Positions 21,821-32,499 of a stretch of DNA of 64,000 nt are shown in pieces. Every line of letters starts with the position of its first letter. Position 1 is the stretch's first letter. The position numbers were made by a program, and so were the translations under genes. Below the pieces are notes generated by a model that did no database searches, had not been told where the DNA came from, and saw only the letters and a program-made list of their open reading frames with translations. The stretch is from Nemertoderma westbladi. Lineage: Eukaryota; Xenacoelomorpha; Nemertodermatida; Nemertodermatidae. The stretch lies in contig JAUCBJ010008795.1 of the NCBI GenBank assembly GCA_032718475.1, forward strand, positions 1 through 64,000, given 5' to 3'.

Positions 21821-24800
21821 TTAGTCTTTCTTGCGCGGACGGCGTTTACGCAGTTTTTTAAAGCTAGCCAGAGTCCTTTTCTCTTTGGGGCGAGCCACTT
21901 TACAAGGAGGGCTATAACTCCTGGGTGAAGGGTGCAATATAATTGCATCAGAGGGTGCAGGATTGTTATCGGTATATCCGCCAGTTGAGGTTCCGGGTAG
22001 GTTGTCATCAACATCGGGGGACTGGGGTCTAACGGCCTTTAGGGCGCGTTTTAGGACGGCTGCTCTCACAGGTCCTCTGCGAGTGGTCTGAACGGAAGCC
22101 GTGGGTGGACCGTAGGCTGTCAGAAACTGCCTTGGTTTAACGGTTCTCTCCAACTCGCGTTCGCGGGCTCGATATTCGTAAGGCCTTCGATATACTTCTT
22201 GTAACTCAGGATGCGAGTTAACGAATAATTCTCCATAGTCCGGATCGCGTCGGATAAAGTTGATTAAATAATAGGAATGAATATCATTGGGGTTAACTCT
22301 CCTAAGGAATTTGCGCACAAACTTAGTCGAAATACATTCTCCGACGCGCTTTAATAGCTCGTAACTCGGGATGCACGCTTTCTGTTCGACAGAAGCGAAT
22401 AAATACGGATGGAACGCATAGACTCCTTCGTAAGCGCGTCCAGGGTAGTAGCGATGACGTGAGTTACAATGTAAATCAGCGTTCGCTTCCCAAGCTCGAA
22501 TGTAACGGAGTACAATCATTTCGTCTACACTCTCCAAATCTTTATTGAAGGGACAATCAAAGCTGGCGTGTCCTTTCAGCTGACAATGGTGGCATTGCGT
22601 CATGAACTGGGGGCAGACAGCAAAAATGTGCGAATCATTGAGTCGACAATAAGCGCAGTAAATTTCCATCGAAGGCTGTTCGTGGAAATAGGAACATAGG
22701 ATATTCGTATCCATAGGCGTAATATGGTCTCTAGATGCGCATAACCGACAACGCTGACGATCAACATAGTTGGCATGGCGATAATCGTACGCAGTGAGAC
22801 ACTGTGGACCTTGATACCATTCGATAATATAATCGTTGTCGCTGTTCCGGGGCGTAGTAGGTTGAATCTCCTCAGATTCCATACACATAGGCTCGTCTTC
22901 CCAGTGTGTAGCTGCGGCGAGCGTAGTTGACTCTTCCGGTGGACCTACTGTTTGAATCTCAACGACAGAATAACCTGTGGTGAGTCGAGGTCTTTGTATA
23001 ACAGAAGAATGTAAATTCTCGATGCAAATATCCTTAAATAGGGCAAATCCGGCACTATCCAACTTCTCAGCAGCTGAGCTTCTCAGGCTGAGCTTGGTCA
23101 ACGCGCGATCTTTAAATTGGCTATCCACGTTGTGGAACGGGGTTAGAAATCGCCGGAAACATTCAAAGCGTATGAATTTGTTATGTTCATCTAGCTTAGC
23201 GAGTTTGGTTCCAAGTATTAACGGATGGGCGCGTATAGTACGACTGCACACGTCGGCTAGCCAACCGGAAAGTGCGGTATTTTCCAAGATCGTGTAGATA
23301 GCTAAAGAGGGACGGAGTGGAACACTCATGAAGCTATACACGGCGCCAGGTGCGGTCAACGGTCCGTCAAAATATAATCGGGAATAATGGTCTCCATATA
23401 CTTGTTGATAATTAAGGGAATTTCCAACCTTGAAATTCCATCCGTATTCCTGAAAGGCAATATGTCCGATGGAAGTTCGTTGAACTTTAGTAATGTCGTT
23501 AGACGTATTAGCGTACATGGTACGGAAGAAACCTCGGCCTTCTGCCCAAGGTGCAATTAACTGCGTGTCTACAAATGGATATGGTGTATCCTCCATATTT
23601 CGAAAATCATTTTGTAGATCTCCATAAACGGCGGAACCGATTTTAAGGATCTTTTCATTGAACAACATCTCGAGCACGGGTTGGGGTAGCATCGATCCAT
23701 CGATACCCATGGCCGGTTTACGTTCGGTATCAATGACGTAACGCTGCGCGAGTACGAATTGACCATGCCGAAGATTCTTTTGTGTTTCCGTGAGAGTTTC
23801 AAAAGAATAATCAACCACGTCGGAACACGCTCGAGTAAACACGTGGGTAGAACCGGCTAATCCGCGTATATGGATCATGCGCGTGGTTCCTAATTCTCCG
23901 ACTGGAACGCTGCCTTCATTATCGTAGGTAACTACTCCATACATCTCGATGATATTAAGGGTCTCATTCCACTCTTTTGTAGCGTTCTCGAGGGTCATCC
24001 CTACCGGGTGCCATAAGGTAGCACATTGGTTAGCGTCAGGGAGATCACTATACTTCAAGGATTGAGTGTTACACGTCTCCATATTTCCGTGTCTTTTTAT
24101 TCTCTCCTCCTCGAATAATACGTCGAGATTCCAATGGACTAATCGAGTTTTAATGAATCCATCGAGGTTATAAGGAGGTATCGTATCATTCTCAATTCTA
24201 GAAATGTTATATGGTTTTCTAAAAGAGTTTACCTTTACTAACTGATCCAAATGTTTCTGTAATTGTTCGAGTTCGACAATGTCCAGAGGATTTATTAACG
24301 GTAGAAACTTCAAGCTATGCATAGGATCTTCTGGTTTTATCATATAATATTGAGTCAGATTAACGTAATAAGGGTGATCTTTAATCCCATAAAACGAGTT
24401 CGTTAAAGGGCGAGCGCGTATGTTAATATCGTGTACCATACGACGGACAAGATCCGCTCGATTGTCCGGAGGTTCTACGAGTATACCGTCAACGCGAGCA
24501 GCTTCGATCGGCTGGCGCTGTAACATGGGGGCGTCGGCGATAAGCTGGTGTGATCCTGTACTAATATCGACCGGTTGGGGTTGTACTTTCGCGAAGAGTT
24601 TATCTCCGAAGTTGGGAATCATCGAGGGATGACGGATAGTTTTAGAGTATAAGTCCGTCATAAGGATTTGGGTTTCGGGTTGAGCTAAAGCGGCTTCTTC
24701 CCTCTCGTCCATTTCCGTATGTTTCTTTTCGAGTTGGTTCTCTTCCGCTCGTTGTCTCATACGCTCGTCTAGAAACTCCTGGAGAGAGTACGTGCGTCCC

Positions 24801-26095
24801 AGCTCTATGTCGTCCTCGAGGTTTTGTATCTCTCGATCGAACTGTGGTAAGGCTAAATCCTTCACCGCTTGAACTTGTTGCTGTAATCTACGTTTTTCGA
24901 GGTAATCCTGTGTTCCCTTCCCGATTTTCTGTCGAATAGCGTCTAAAGCATTTCTAATAACGCTCTCTTCGACTTCCGTGGCAGGTTGAATCGGGGTTAA
25001 TCCGGGGCGGTTGTAGGGATTAAATGGCGATATAAGATGCCCGCGTCCTAATCCGGCTAGGTAGGATGGTCTAATGTCTAAAGAGCCCACTACCGGAGTA
25101 CCACCTATTAACTGTTCAGGTAACACCAAGTCTTTGAACAGAGAATATAGTTCGGGAGGATCGGTGATACTATTAGGATCAAGAGTTTGAGGTCTAACGG
25201 GTGAATGAGGAGGCCTAACCGAGTATTCCGGAACTCTGATTATGGGTTTATTGAGTGATCGTTTGAGGCGGGCGACCGTGGGCGACACATCGAATAGGTT
25301 TCGCTCGAAACTCCCGTACGTACAACGCGTAAAACTATGTTTAGCGCAACGTCTCCGCGGATGTTTATGTCTTTCCGTTTGTTGGTTGGGTCTAGGGCAT
25401 TCGTCACAATAATACCATAGACGTAAGTCCTGTAGAGGGAATGCGGGTGATCGTTCTCCCGTTTTGCAATACTCCTCCATTTGTGCAAAGCTATCGGGAA
25501 CCACGGGTAGTGGACGATCGGCCGTGAGATACATCATGGTGAAGTATAGTCGTTGGAGTTCTACCATGGGATCATGATGTATACCTTGAGGATATCGAGT
25601 CTCTAGGTTTTGTTGACTGGCAATATTGAGATAAGTTTCTCTCAAAAATTCCAGGTAGTCGTTGAAGTTGATACGCTTATCGGGTTCCTCAACGTTTTCT
25701 CGGTCGAGCCGGTTACGAATAGAGTTCTCGTGGTCTGTTCTTGATTTATCGTTACGACTCCGTTGAGCGTGGTATTTAAACAAAACCATTTCTCTTTCGG
25801 TGTCTACATCGTCCGTATCATGTAGGTCGATCGGATGGCCGGTGGTTAGAAAGTCCATATACGTACCATTACGGTGCGTGTAGCGAGCGGTGAATTTTCT
25901 ATAGTCCAATTCACGCGTGAGTTGTTCTTGGGACATCGGCGGTTCGATGTAACGACCATCTTCCTCGGCAGCAGTGGGACCGGGTTCACCACTCACCAAG
26001 CTATCCACAAACGCCTGCAAAGGTACATTATATCGCTCCCTGATACCAAGATCATCTTCTATCAATTCCGTCATATTTGCTATCGAATCCACCAA
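21821..26095 (-). CDS. Unrecognised 1424-residue protein with DEDD-exonuclease-like region and zinc knuckles
   Basis: An uninterrupted 4.3-kb single-exon frame. I do not recognise the family. Residues 380-465 are a Glu/Gln/Arg-rich probable coiled coil. Residues 705-945 resemble a DEDD 3'-5' exonuclease fold: VVTYDNEG supplies a D-x-E pair (D725, E727), EKILKIGSAVYGDLQ fits the second motif (D826), VDTQLIAP follows, and PLTAPGAVYSFMS fits the third motif with Y920, but Ser924 stands where the last Asp is expected. Residues 1116-1181 form a Cys/His cluster ending in a perfect CCHC knuckle (C1168, C1171, H1176, C1181); another Cys/His patch lies at 230-253. The tail from about 1390 is strongly basic (KKLRKRRPRKK), like a nuclear signal. 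Codon use and length argue for a maintained gene. It may be retroelement-derived or a host nucleic-acid-binding protein. The next ORF upstream is BEL-derived and on the same strand. Confidence 0.6.
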   Translation of the reverse strand: MVDSIANMTELIEDDLGIRERYNVPLQAFVDSLVSGEPGPTAAEEDGRYIEPPMSQEQLTRELDYRKFTARYTHRNGTYMDFLTTGHPIDLHDTDDVDTEREMVLFKYHAQRSRNDKSRTDHENSIRNRLDRENVEEPDKRINFNDYLEFLRETYLNIASQQNLETRYPQGIHHDPMVELQRLYFTMMYLTADRPLPVVPDSFAQMEEYCKTGERSPAFPLQDLRLWYYCDECPRPNQQTERHKHPRRRCAKHSFTRCTYGSFERNLFDVSPTVARLKRSLNKPIIRVPEYSVRPPHSPVRPQTLDPNSITDPPELYSLFKDLVLPEQLIGGTPVVGSLDIRPSYLAGLGRGHLISPFNPYNRPGLTPIQPATEVEESVIRNALDAIRQKIGKGTQDYLEKRRLQQQVQAVKDLALPQFDREIQNLEDDIELGRTYSLQEFLDERMRQRAEENQLEKKHTEMDEREEAALAQPETQILMTDLYSKTIRHPSMIPNFGDKLFAKVQPQPVDISTGSHQLIADAPMLQRQPIEAARVDGILVEPPDNRADLVRRMVHDINIRARPLTNSFYGIKDHPYYVNLTQYYMIKPEDPMHSLKFLPLINPLDIVELEQLQKHLDQLVKVNSFRKPYNISRIENDTIPPYNLDGFIKTRLVHWNLDVLFEEERIKRHGNMETCNTQSLKYSDLPDANQCATLWHPVGMTLENATKEWNETLNIIEMYGVVTYDNEGSVPVGELGTTRMIHIRGLAGSTHVFTRACSDVVDYSFETLTETQKNLRHGQFVLAQRYVIDTERKPAMGIDGSMLPQPVLEMLFNEKILKIGSAVYGDLQNDFRNMEDTPYPFVDTQLIAPWAEGRGFFRTMYANTSNDITKVQRTSIGHIAFQEYGWNFKVGNSLNYQQVYGDHYSRLYFDGPLTAPGAVYSFMSVPLRPSLAIYTILENTALSGWLADVCSRTIRAHPLILGTKLAKLDEHNKFIRFECFRRFLTPFHNVDSQFKDRALTKLSLRSSAAEKLDSAGFALFKDICIENLHSSVIQRPRLTTGYSVVEIQTVGPPEESTTLAAATHWEDEPMCMESEEIQPTTPRNSDNDYIIEWYQGPQCLTAYDYRHANYVDRQRCRLCASRDHITPMDTNILCSYFHEQPSMEIYCAYCRLNDSHIFAVCPQFMTQCHHCQLKGHASFDCPFNKDLESVDEMIVLRYIRAWEANADLHCNSRHRYYPGRAYEGVYAFHPYLFASVEQKACIPSYELLKRVGECISTKFVRKFLRRVNPNDIHSYYLINFIRRDPDYGELFVNSHPELQEVYRRPYEYRARERELERTVKPRQFLTAYGPPTASVQTTRRGPVRAAVLKRALKAVRPQSPDVDDNLPGTSTGGYTDNNPAPSDAIILHPSPRSYSPPCKVARPKEKRTLASFKKLRKRRPRKKD

Positions 26096-27711
26096 TATTA
26101 TAACAAGTTATATGTTTTAGGTCAGCGGGCGTCGCTGCCTACTAATCGCGGCCCCCCGGACAGTGGGATTCTCAGCGCCGATGTACCGCTGTCGCGGTGT
26201 TTACGCCAACGTTGTGGCAACAGCACGACAACGATAACCGACACAAGTCCCTCCACTGTCCGTCCCAAAGGCTTGTTATCACTTGAGGTTCTTGCTATGG
26301 GAGAGTTGGGCTACTTTACAATTGCGACTAGCTACGGTAAACACACTTTAGCAGTAACATTCACCTACAAACGCACAAATTCCACACAACAGCTACCATC
26401 TACAATCATACAGGCCACTTGTCCGTTAGTCAGTGCTTTCCAAAATGTCACGTTGTTATTGTGTATCCTTGGATACCAACAGTGTGCTATGTAATCACTA
26501 TGCTAGGCAATGGGCAAGCTTTCTATTGTTCTGTTAACTCGTTTCTAATTCTGTTAACTCGTTTCTAATTCTAGCGTGGGTGTTGCTATGGTGACATTAT
26601 GTAAAGCTAGCGGTAGAATTAGGGTAATTCTCATGCATACAGATCTGGGATGCTGTTTGATAGTAAGTCTTTAATTGTCAAGATCCTCTTTATACATGAT
26701 TTTATGAATTTTGTCGGCTATTGACTATATGTTGGAGATTCTTGCACTCTAATACACTCAATAGGATTAATCTCCGCTCCCGTGATCTATTAATTAGTGG
26801 AATTTTGGGAATATTAGAAATTGTGCAAAATGACAATTTATTAAATTCATAAAATATGAATTTTAAATTTATTCCCGTGAATTTTATTATTTGATGGTAA
26901 GATTGACACAATTTTGATTCCAGAACATATCTGGGGACATAAGATCCTTAATTCTATAAAATGGTCTTTTAAGAATACCGGTAAGTGCTACGATATCTTA
27001 ATTAACTAGAAATTTTAAAGGATCTGAATTTGACAGATTTTAATAAATATTAAATTAATATTTAAGATGGGCACCGATTTATTCCAGAACTTGTCTGGGG
27101 ACGTTAACCACTGATTCTAGAATTTGTCTTTCAAGTATATCGGTGGGTGCCACGATATCTTAATCGACTAGAATTACAGATGGTCAAAAGTTTAACAGAT
27201 TTATTTGCGTTTTACGCTACTGTTAAAGGGACATCACGCTACTATATGTATTATTTAATATAGGTAGAAGAGCAATATCGCACAAGGCAATGTCAGTGTG
27301 AAGAGGCAAGTCGTTTCCAAGGTCTACCCAGAGCTTGGTTTAGCCGAGACACGAGGATCTGAACTTTGCATTCCTAATACTCTGCCTACCAATAATACTG
27401 AAAATATAGTAGTGGCTTTATTGTACTTTAATAAGTACGGACATTTCATCTTACTGTAGTCTCGCATTTATAATATAATACGGACAGTAAGGAAAGAGAA
27501 AATAATTATTTCTCGCCGTCGCACTAAGTATATTATGTAATTACGTAATAAACACTAATATATTGCACTAATCTACTAAATAATCTAAAATAACACTCTA
27601 CTAAATAAAATTAAATAAAACGATTATAATAAAATACATAGTAATACATACATAAATATAAAATAAAAACAAATATAAAATAATATAGTCACACACCCAC
27701 TCCATATATTA
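26096..27711. other. Spacer between the two long minus-strand ORFs
   Basis: No convincing gene. The first 400 bp (GC-richer) would hold the 5' UTR and promoter of the 1424-codon ORF. An 18-bp direct duplication (TCTGTTAACTCGTTTCTAAT) lies at about 26530-26570, and a 164-bp-spaced tandem repeat lies at 26903-27176. The rest is A/T-rich. No integrase or reverse-transcriptase remnants and no obvious LTR were found. Confidence 0.5.
26903..27176. repeat. Two diverged tandem copies, period 164 bp
   Basis: ATTCCAGAAC...TCTGGGGAC...CACGATATCTTAAT-type blocks begin at 26917 and 27081 and share the same order of motifs (ATTCTA, GTCTTT, ACCGGT/ATCGGT, GATATCTTAAT, ACTAGAA). Confidence 0.65.
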
Positions 27712-30700
27712 TTACGTGATGGAGTCCCTAGATATTTGTCGAATTAGGGAAGTGGTCGTAGGAAGAGTATCTTGCCTTCCATGGTTTCCGGACAGTTTTC
27801 GGTCTCTTCCCGGTAAACCTAAACGACCAGCTGGGCGATTAGGCCGTCGTGATATTTCCTCCGCTCCCTTGGCCTGTCTAATCTCCGCCGCGGCAAGACG
27901 AGGAGGCCATTCTTCTTCTTCTTTACTTAGGGAGTCGGGTCCACCCAACCAGCCGGGAGTATCTATCCGTTCTTGAGGAGTTACTCCTCTGGAAGCGATG
28001 TCGGCTAGATTAATCGTCTCGGGTCGATGTCTCCATTGATCTACATTGGAGTTGATATCGTCGCTATCTGAGGAGTATGTTGTTCCCTCAGTGGCTTCGT
28101 CCACCTCACTGCTCTCCTCTTCCCAAGCTTTTACTTGAAGTATCCGGTCTTGTGGCAGTCTTTCTTCAAGGGTTCTGCGGGAAGGGCCAGTGAAGTACCA
28201 ACCTACTCGAGTTCTTACCGCATAAGGTTGTAATGGCTGCGGTTGAGCAGGCCGTTTCTCTAACGTCTCGAGCGCCTCATGCGCGTTTTGGCCGATAAGG
28301 ATTTGTACTCCAGGATAATCAGTTTGGAATCGAGGTATTCCCAAATGTTGGATGTTCTCGTCCTCGTCCCAGTCATAAGGTTCTACTTGAGTAGTAGCGA
28401 AGTTCTTTATTGCCACCATTTTTACTGACTCTATACTTTGTTCCCCTAATTTATCCTGTGGAGTGGACAATGCGCCGATATAATAATCTGCCATTAAGGT
28501 AGATTTCCAAACCTGCATAATTCCGGACATATTTAACTTAGTTCGGAATTTGGGTTGTCCAGCAAAAATATCCTCGGCTAACTCCTTGTCGATGAATGTT
28601 CCGGTGCTACCTGAGTCAAGGAGGGCGTTCACTATGTAACTTTTGTTGGGACCGTGAACTCTTACCTGGACTACCGGAAATTCTCGTATTCCTATGTTGG
28701 ATGTTGGAGTTTTCCGAGATGGTTGCTTGTCCAAGGAGGTTGATGGAAACTCCGTGTCGTTATCCTTTTCGTACGTAAGTGCTCGATACACTGCGGTGTT
28801 TATTAGATAACAGGATTCGTTGGCATCAGAGAATTCGTCAGTATAGAATCCTTCCCACTCAGAACTTTGGTCAGTGTCGTTCACATCACTGAATTGGACA
28901 TGTGATTTGGGCTCACTTACCTGACTCGGGTGGTTTCGTTCGAATTCTGTGTGCAATAAGCTATGATGTTTCGCGCCGCACTTAGCACACCTTGCGTTAT
29001 AGTAACAGGTTCGCCGCTGGTGTCCGCGTCTGAGACAGTTAGAACACAACCGCTTATCCCACAGGACTCCACGTCTACCTGCCAGGGATTTCTTTAGGAA
29101 TTCTGCACACACCCTCAAACGGTGGGGCCCGTCGCACAGCGCACATTTTGGTTTGATGTTACTCACTTTAACTTGGGCAATGTTATGCACTTTGGTTCTT
29201 TCTTCGGGCTTTCTTACCTGAATTCTTTTGGGAGACTGAGGAGGGGTCTTAGTGAGCTTGTCTCTCCTATCATTGGTTCGAGGCTGGTATTTACTTACGT
29301 CTCTCAGGGTTTTGTGGTCATCGTAAGATCTTGCTGTGTCTTTCCCGCTGTCCTCTTCATGGGAGGTCTGGCTTTCGCCGTCGTCAGTATAACATACGGG
29401 TATTATTCTTTTCCTAGAAACGGGTTTTTCACTTACCTGATTTTCCGATGTTTTTTCCCTGGATTGCTTTATTAGTTGTAGTTTGACCTCACGGTCTAGG
29501 AATGACATGAGATCCGCCATGGTGGGGCTCCGTCGTTGTTGCTCCATCATATACAACACTTTCTTGTCCCAACGTGTACATACTCCACCCTTTGGCAAAG
29601 TAGAGACTATAGCTCCGATAACCATGGAGCTCTGATATTCATGGGACTTACCTAACCAATCCAATTGTCGGCAGATTTCTTGAATCTCATCGGAAAACTC
29701 TATAATCTCGTTACTAAGGAACTTTCGAGGAGCTACCAGTTTTGCATACAAATACTTAGCGATATTATCTTTATTACCATACCTGGTGTTTAACGTGTCC
29801 CAGACTTGTCTTAATCCATTTGGATGTCCAATAAACTTCAACGCCATTAACTTGGGAGGTCCTTCCAAACATTTGATGAGGAATCTCAGTTTCTCTCCGC
29901 TAGATAGTACAGAGTTCTGTATGCTATCTTCATAGTATTCTTTAAAAGGTAACCATTTCATCTCATCACCGTTGAATTTGACAATTTCTCCCACTTTGAC
30001 CGCTTGGCGGGCTTCTGTTCTAGCCATCTGACGCGTAAAGCTTTCTTGGGCCATCGTGTTATTTAATATCGAATTATCGGTATATAAATTTTGCGGATTA
30101 TTATCAGGTCTATAGGGAATATCATTACTCACAGGTTTGTAATCTCCTTTAATAGGGTTTACTATAGGAGTTTCTACATCGCTAGCAGTATATATGCGTA
30201 TAGGCGACACACCTTGCGCATGATACACTTCAGACCTAGCAGGTTGACACAGGGTTACAGGGGGTGTTTCTACTTTACTAGCAGTATATATGCGTGTAGG
30301 CGACACACCTCGCGCATGATACACTTCAGACCTAGCAGGTTGACACAGGGTTACAGGGGGTGTTGGTATTCCCCTTTGTATATTGACTAATTTGTCGCGC
30401 TCTAATGCGATATTTTGCTGCACTTCTTGCAGCTCTATCCTACTATCCCTTACGGTTCCCTTGAGTTGGTAGACAGTCCCTTCTAAGTCCCGGATCTGTT
30501 GCGAGGAACAGTCCCGCTGTTCCCGCATTTGACCGAGCAAGAGACTCATCTCCCGCCGTCCCTTCTCCACCCACTCGACCGCCGAAGCGGGAGTCGCCAA
30601 CGTTGTAGCGGGCCGTATCGGGGCGACGGGAGACAGATCTTGTATGTCTCTCTCGGTCTCCAGAACCGGGGCTTGGGCTGCTCCACCAGGTGCCGTTAGT

Positions 30701-31953
30701 TTAATAGTACTGTGTAAAGGGAATTTGGTAGTAGGTTTGGGGAGTACAGGGGTCTCTCTCACCGAAGTGGTGTTTTCTAGAACAGGCCTAATTATTTCCG
30801 GCTCATCTACTATAGTAGGGAGTCTGGTAATGGTAATAGTTTGGTCTGTGGGTTCTGTACTCGCTACTGCAGTGCTAGATATTTGTCTTCTAACAGCTGG
30901 AGGCAAATCAGGCAATCTCTGACGTGGAGACATTCTTTTACGCCTACTGAGACGGGATCTATTTCCTCCACCTTCAGGGTCGGTAGTGTCTCCTTCCTCC
31001 GATGATGTATACCCTTGGCGTTTCGAAGTAGATCGACTCAGTATCTTCATTCGACTTTCTGTGAGGCGTTTATCGATGTAATCATGTGTCTCTTGCAGAT
31101 TTGCCAACTCTAGTTGGGCGATCTCGTCAGAAGCTCTCCTTTCCGCTTCTGCCAATTTTCTTTCTGCCTCTGCCTCTGCCGCTGCCGCTGCTAATTTTCT
31201 TTCTGCCTCTGCCTCTGCTGCTGCCTTTTTTGCTGCCTCTTTTGCTGCCTCTGCCTCTGTCACTGCCGCTGCTATCTTTCTTGCTGCCTCTGCCTCTGCC
31301 ACTGCTACTGCCTTTCGATCTTCTATTCGTTTTTTCTGGACTTGTGTTTCCCGGGCTCTAGCGATGCGTCTTTCCTCATCAAATTTAGCTTGATCTTCAG
31401 CTAACATCTCAGCATCAAGGTTGTCCAATACACGCTTAGCCCCTACACTATTAGGTGTAAATCCATGCAACCGTCTTCTCAACTCCTCGTCTCCTATGAA
31501 TCGCTGATAATCTGACAAATATGTATCAATTGCATCTCTCTTTTGTGGTCCTTCTGGTGTCTCTTCGGATTCCACTTGAGAAAGGAGGGCATCAGTTGAT
31601 TCATCGTAGGATGGTTGCTCTGTCAGCCGGGGTTTCCACTGGGTTGTCTCTTTAACTTCGCGCTCTATTCGCTGGAACCAAGTTTTGACAGCGACTTGCA
31701 GAGAAGTGTCCTGCTTTCTTTTCGACGTTTCCTCAAAGGCCGATAGGATCAGTCTAATACGTAAGGTACTGGCACGTACTTGATAACGCAGCTCTTCTTG
31801 TTCTTGAGGTCCTGGGGTTTGTCTAAACAACTGTTCCTGCTTCTGTAAGGAGTTGAAAAAACCCCGCACATATCCTGCTGCGGACTTCTTCCAAACAGCT
31901 GGATCCATAGTATCTTTAGCCACCCCCATCTTGTGTATATCTTCCCAAGTCAC
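27712..31953 (-). CDS. BEL/Pao-derived Gag-protease ORF with polymerase removed in frame
   Basis: 1413 residues, uninterrupted. Residues 180-305 form an Ala/Glu/Lys-rich coiled coil, and a second helical segment lies at 460-525. Residues 531-595 are two 32-residue repeats (PPVTLCQPARSEVYHA). Residues 640-830 are a BEL-type Gag domain (DUF1759-like: VKFNGDEMKWLPFKEYYEDS, LIKCLEGPPKLMA). Residues 937-1001 carry zinc knuckles (CALC, CSNCLRRGHQRRTC, CAKCGAKHH). Residues 1095-1260 are a DUF1758 aspartic protease with LLDSGSTGTFID (catalytic D1113) and the usual TRVGWYFTGP ending. About 40 residues later the protein reads QWRHRPETINLADIASRG, the end of the BEL RNase H region, so reverse transcriptase and most of RNase H are missing without a frame break. 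Integrase is absent and no flanking LTRs are seen. It is either a non-autonomous BEL element or a domesticated Gag-protease gene. Confidence 0.8.
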   Translation of the reverse strand: MTWEDIHKMGVAKDTMDPAVWKKSAAGYVRGFFNSLQKQEQLFRQTPGPQEQEELRYQVRASTLRIRLILSAFEETSKRKQDTSLQVAVKTWFQRIEREVKETTQWKPRLTEQPSYDESTDALLSQVESEETPEGPQKRDAIDTYLSDYQRFIGDEELRRRLHGFTPNSVGAKRVLDNLDAEMLAEDQAKFDEERRIARARETQVQKKRIEDRKAVAVAEAEAARKIAAAVTEAEAAKEAAKKAAAEAEAERKLAAAAAEAEAERKLAEAERRASDEIAQLELANLQETHDYIDKRLTESRMKILSRSTSKRQGYTSSEEGDTTDPEGGGNRSRLSRRKRMSPRQRLPDLPPAVRRQISSTAVASTEPTDQTITITRLPTIVDEPEIIRPVLENTTSVRETPVLPKPTTKFPLHSTIKLTAPGGAAQAPVLETERDIQDLSPVAPIRPATTLATPASAVEWVEKGRREMSLLLGQMREQRDCSSQQIRDLEGTVYQLKGTVRDSRIELQEVQQNIALERDKLVNIQRGIPTPPVTLCQPARSEVYHARGVSPTRIYTASKVETPPVTLCQPARSEVYHAQGVSPIRIYTASDVETPIVNPIKGDYKPVSNDIPYRPDNNPQNLYTDNSILNNTMAQESFTRQMARTEARQAVKVGEIVKFNGDEMKWLPFKEYYEDSIQNSVLSSGEKLRFLIKCLEGPPKLMALKFIGHPNGLRQVWDTLNTRYGNKDNIAKYLYAKLVAPRKFLSNEIIEFSDEIQEICRQLDWLGKSHEYQSSMVIGAIVSTLPKGGVCTRWDKKVLYMMEQQRRSPTMADLMSFLDREVKLQLIKQSREKTSENQVSEKPVSRKRIIPVCYTDDGESQTSHEEDSGKDTARSYDDHKTLRDVSKYQPRTNDRRDKLTKTPPQSPKRIQVRKPEERTKVHNIAQVKVSNIKPKCALCDGPHRLRVCAEFLKKSLAGRRGVLWDKRLCSNCLRRGHQRRTCYYNARCAKCGAKHHSLLHTEFERNHPSQVSEPKSHVQFSDVNDTDQSSEWEGFYTDEFSDANESCYLINTAVYRALTYEKDNDTEFPSTSLDKQPSRKTPTSNIGIREFPVVQVRVHGPNKSYIVNALLDSGSTGTFIDKELAEDIFAGQPKFRTKLNMSGIMQVWKSTLMADYYIGALSTPQDKLGEQSIESVKMVAIKNFATTQVEPYDWDEDENIQHLGIPRFQTDYPGVQILIGQNAHEALETLEKRPAQPQPLQPYAVRTRVGWYFTGPSRRTLEERLPQDRILQVKAWEEESSEVDEATEGTTYSSDSDDINSNVDQWRHRPETINLADIASRGVTPQERIDTPGWLGGPDSLSKEEEEWPPRLAAAEIRQAKGAEEISRRPNRPAGRLGLPGRDRKLSGNHGRQDTLPTTTSLIRQISRDSIT

Positions 31954-32480
31954 TTCTGACTAGCTTAAAAAAATTAATTAGCTACCATAAAAAACACTCG
32001 GCTACCATAAAAAAGCACTACTGTATCTACCTCAAAAACACAGGCCTACCATATGATAATTTAACATCCGTGAGTCGGCTAATTATACTAAAAACACTAA
32101 ATAGAATATAAAAAATAATCTGCGTCGTGTTGGTAACACTTGATGAACACAGAACATTGCCAGATGTTCCCTAGGTAACATCATTAATTAAACTTAGTAA
32201 CTTTAATGCTAGGCCTATACAGCATAAGAACCACCATCCTCTTTGATAGTTTTAATTATGTTGAGGCCTGGTCTTGTTAATTAAAATCCGCCAGTCAATC
32301 TAGCAAAAAAAGGGGGGGGGGGGGCAATCTTTATCTATTTCGTAATTTATCCAAATAAAATTTTATTTTATTTTGCTACCAAAAAGTCAACAAAAATAAA
32401 GTTAGCGGATTACTTTCAATTTTCTATAGCAACATGTGTGTTACATAGCAACAAGGTAATTATTGGATGGGTAACCAGTT
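31954..32480. other. Upstream flank of the Gag-protease ORF, no gene seen
   Basis: A/T-rich. It contains a short tandem GCTACCATAAAAAA repeat at 31981-32015 and a G homopolymer at about 32311-32323. An LTR end was looked for and not recognised. Confidence 0.5.
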
Positions 32481-32499
32481 TGACTGATAAACATACACA

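Noticed and set aside
25874-26494. 206-codon plus-strand ORF over the start of the 1424-codon gene
   Set aside because: It mostly overlaps the real minus-strand frame and its upstream region, and shows no domain or family resemblance.
30644-31361. Leu/Pro-rich plus-strand ORFs opposite the Gag-protease coiled coil
   Set aside because: They are antisense shadows of the Ala/Glu-rich coding repeats.
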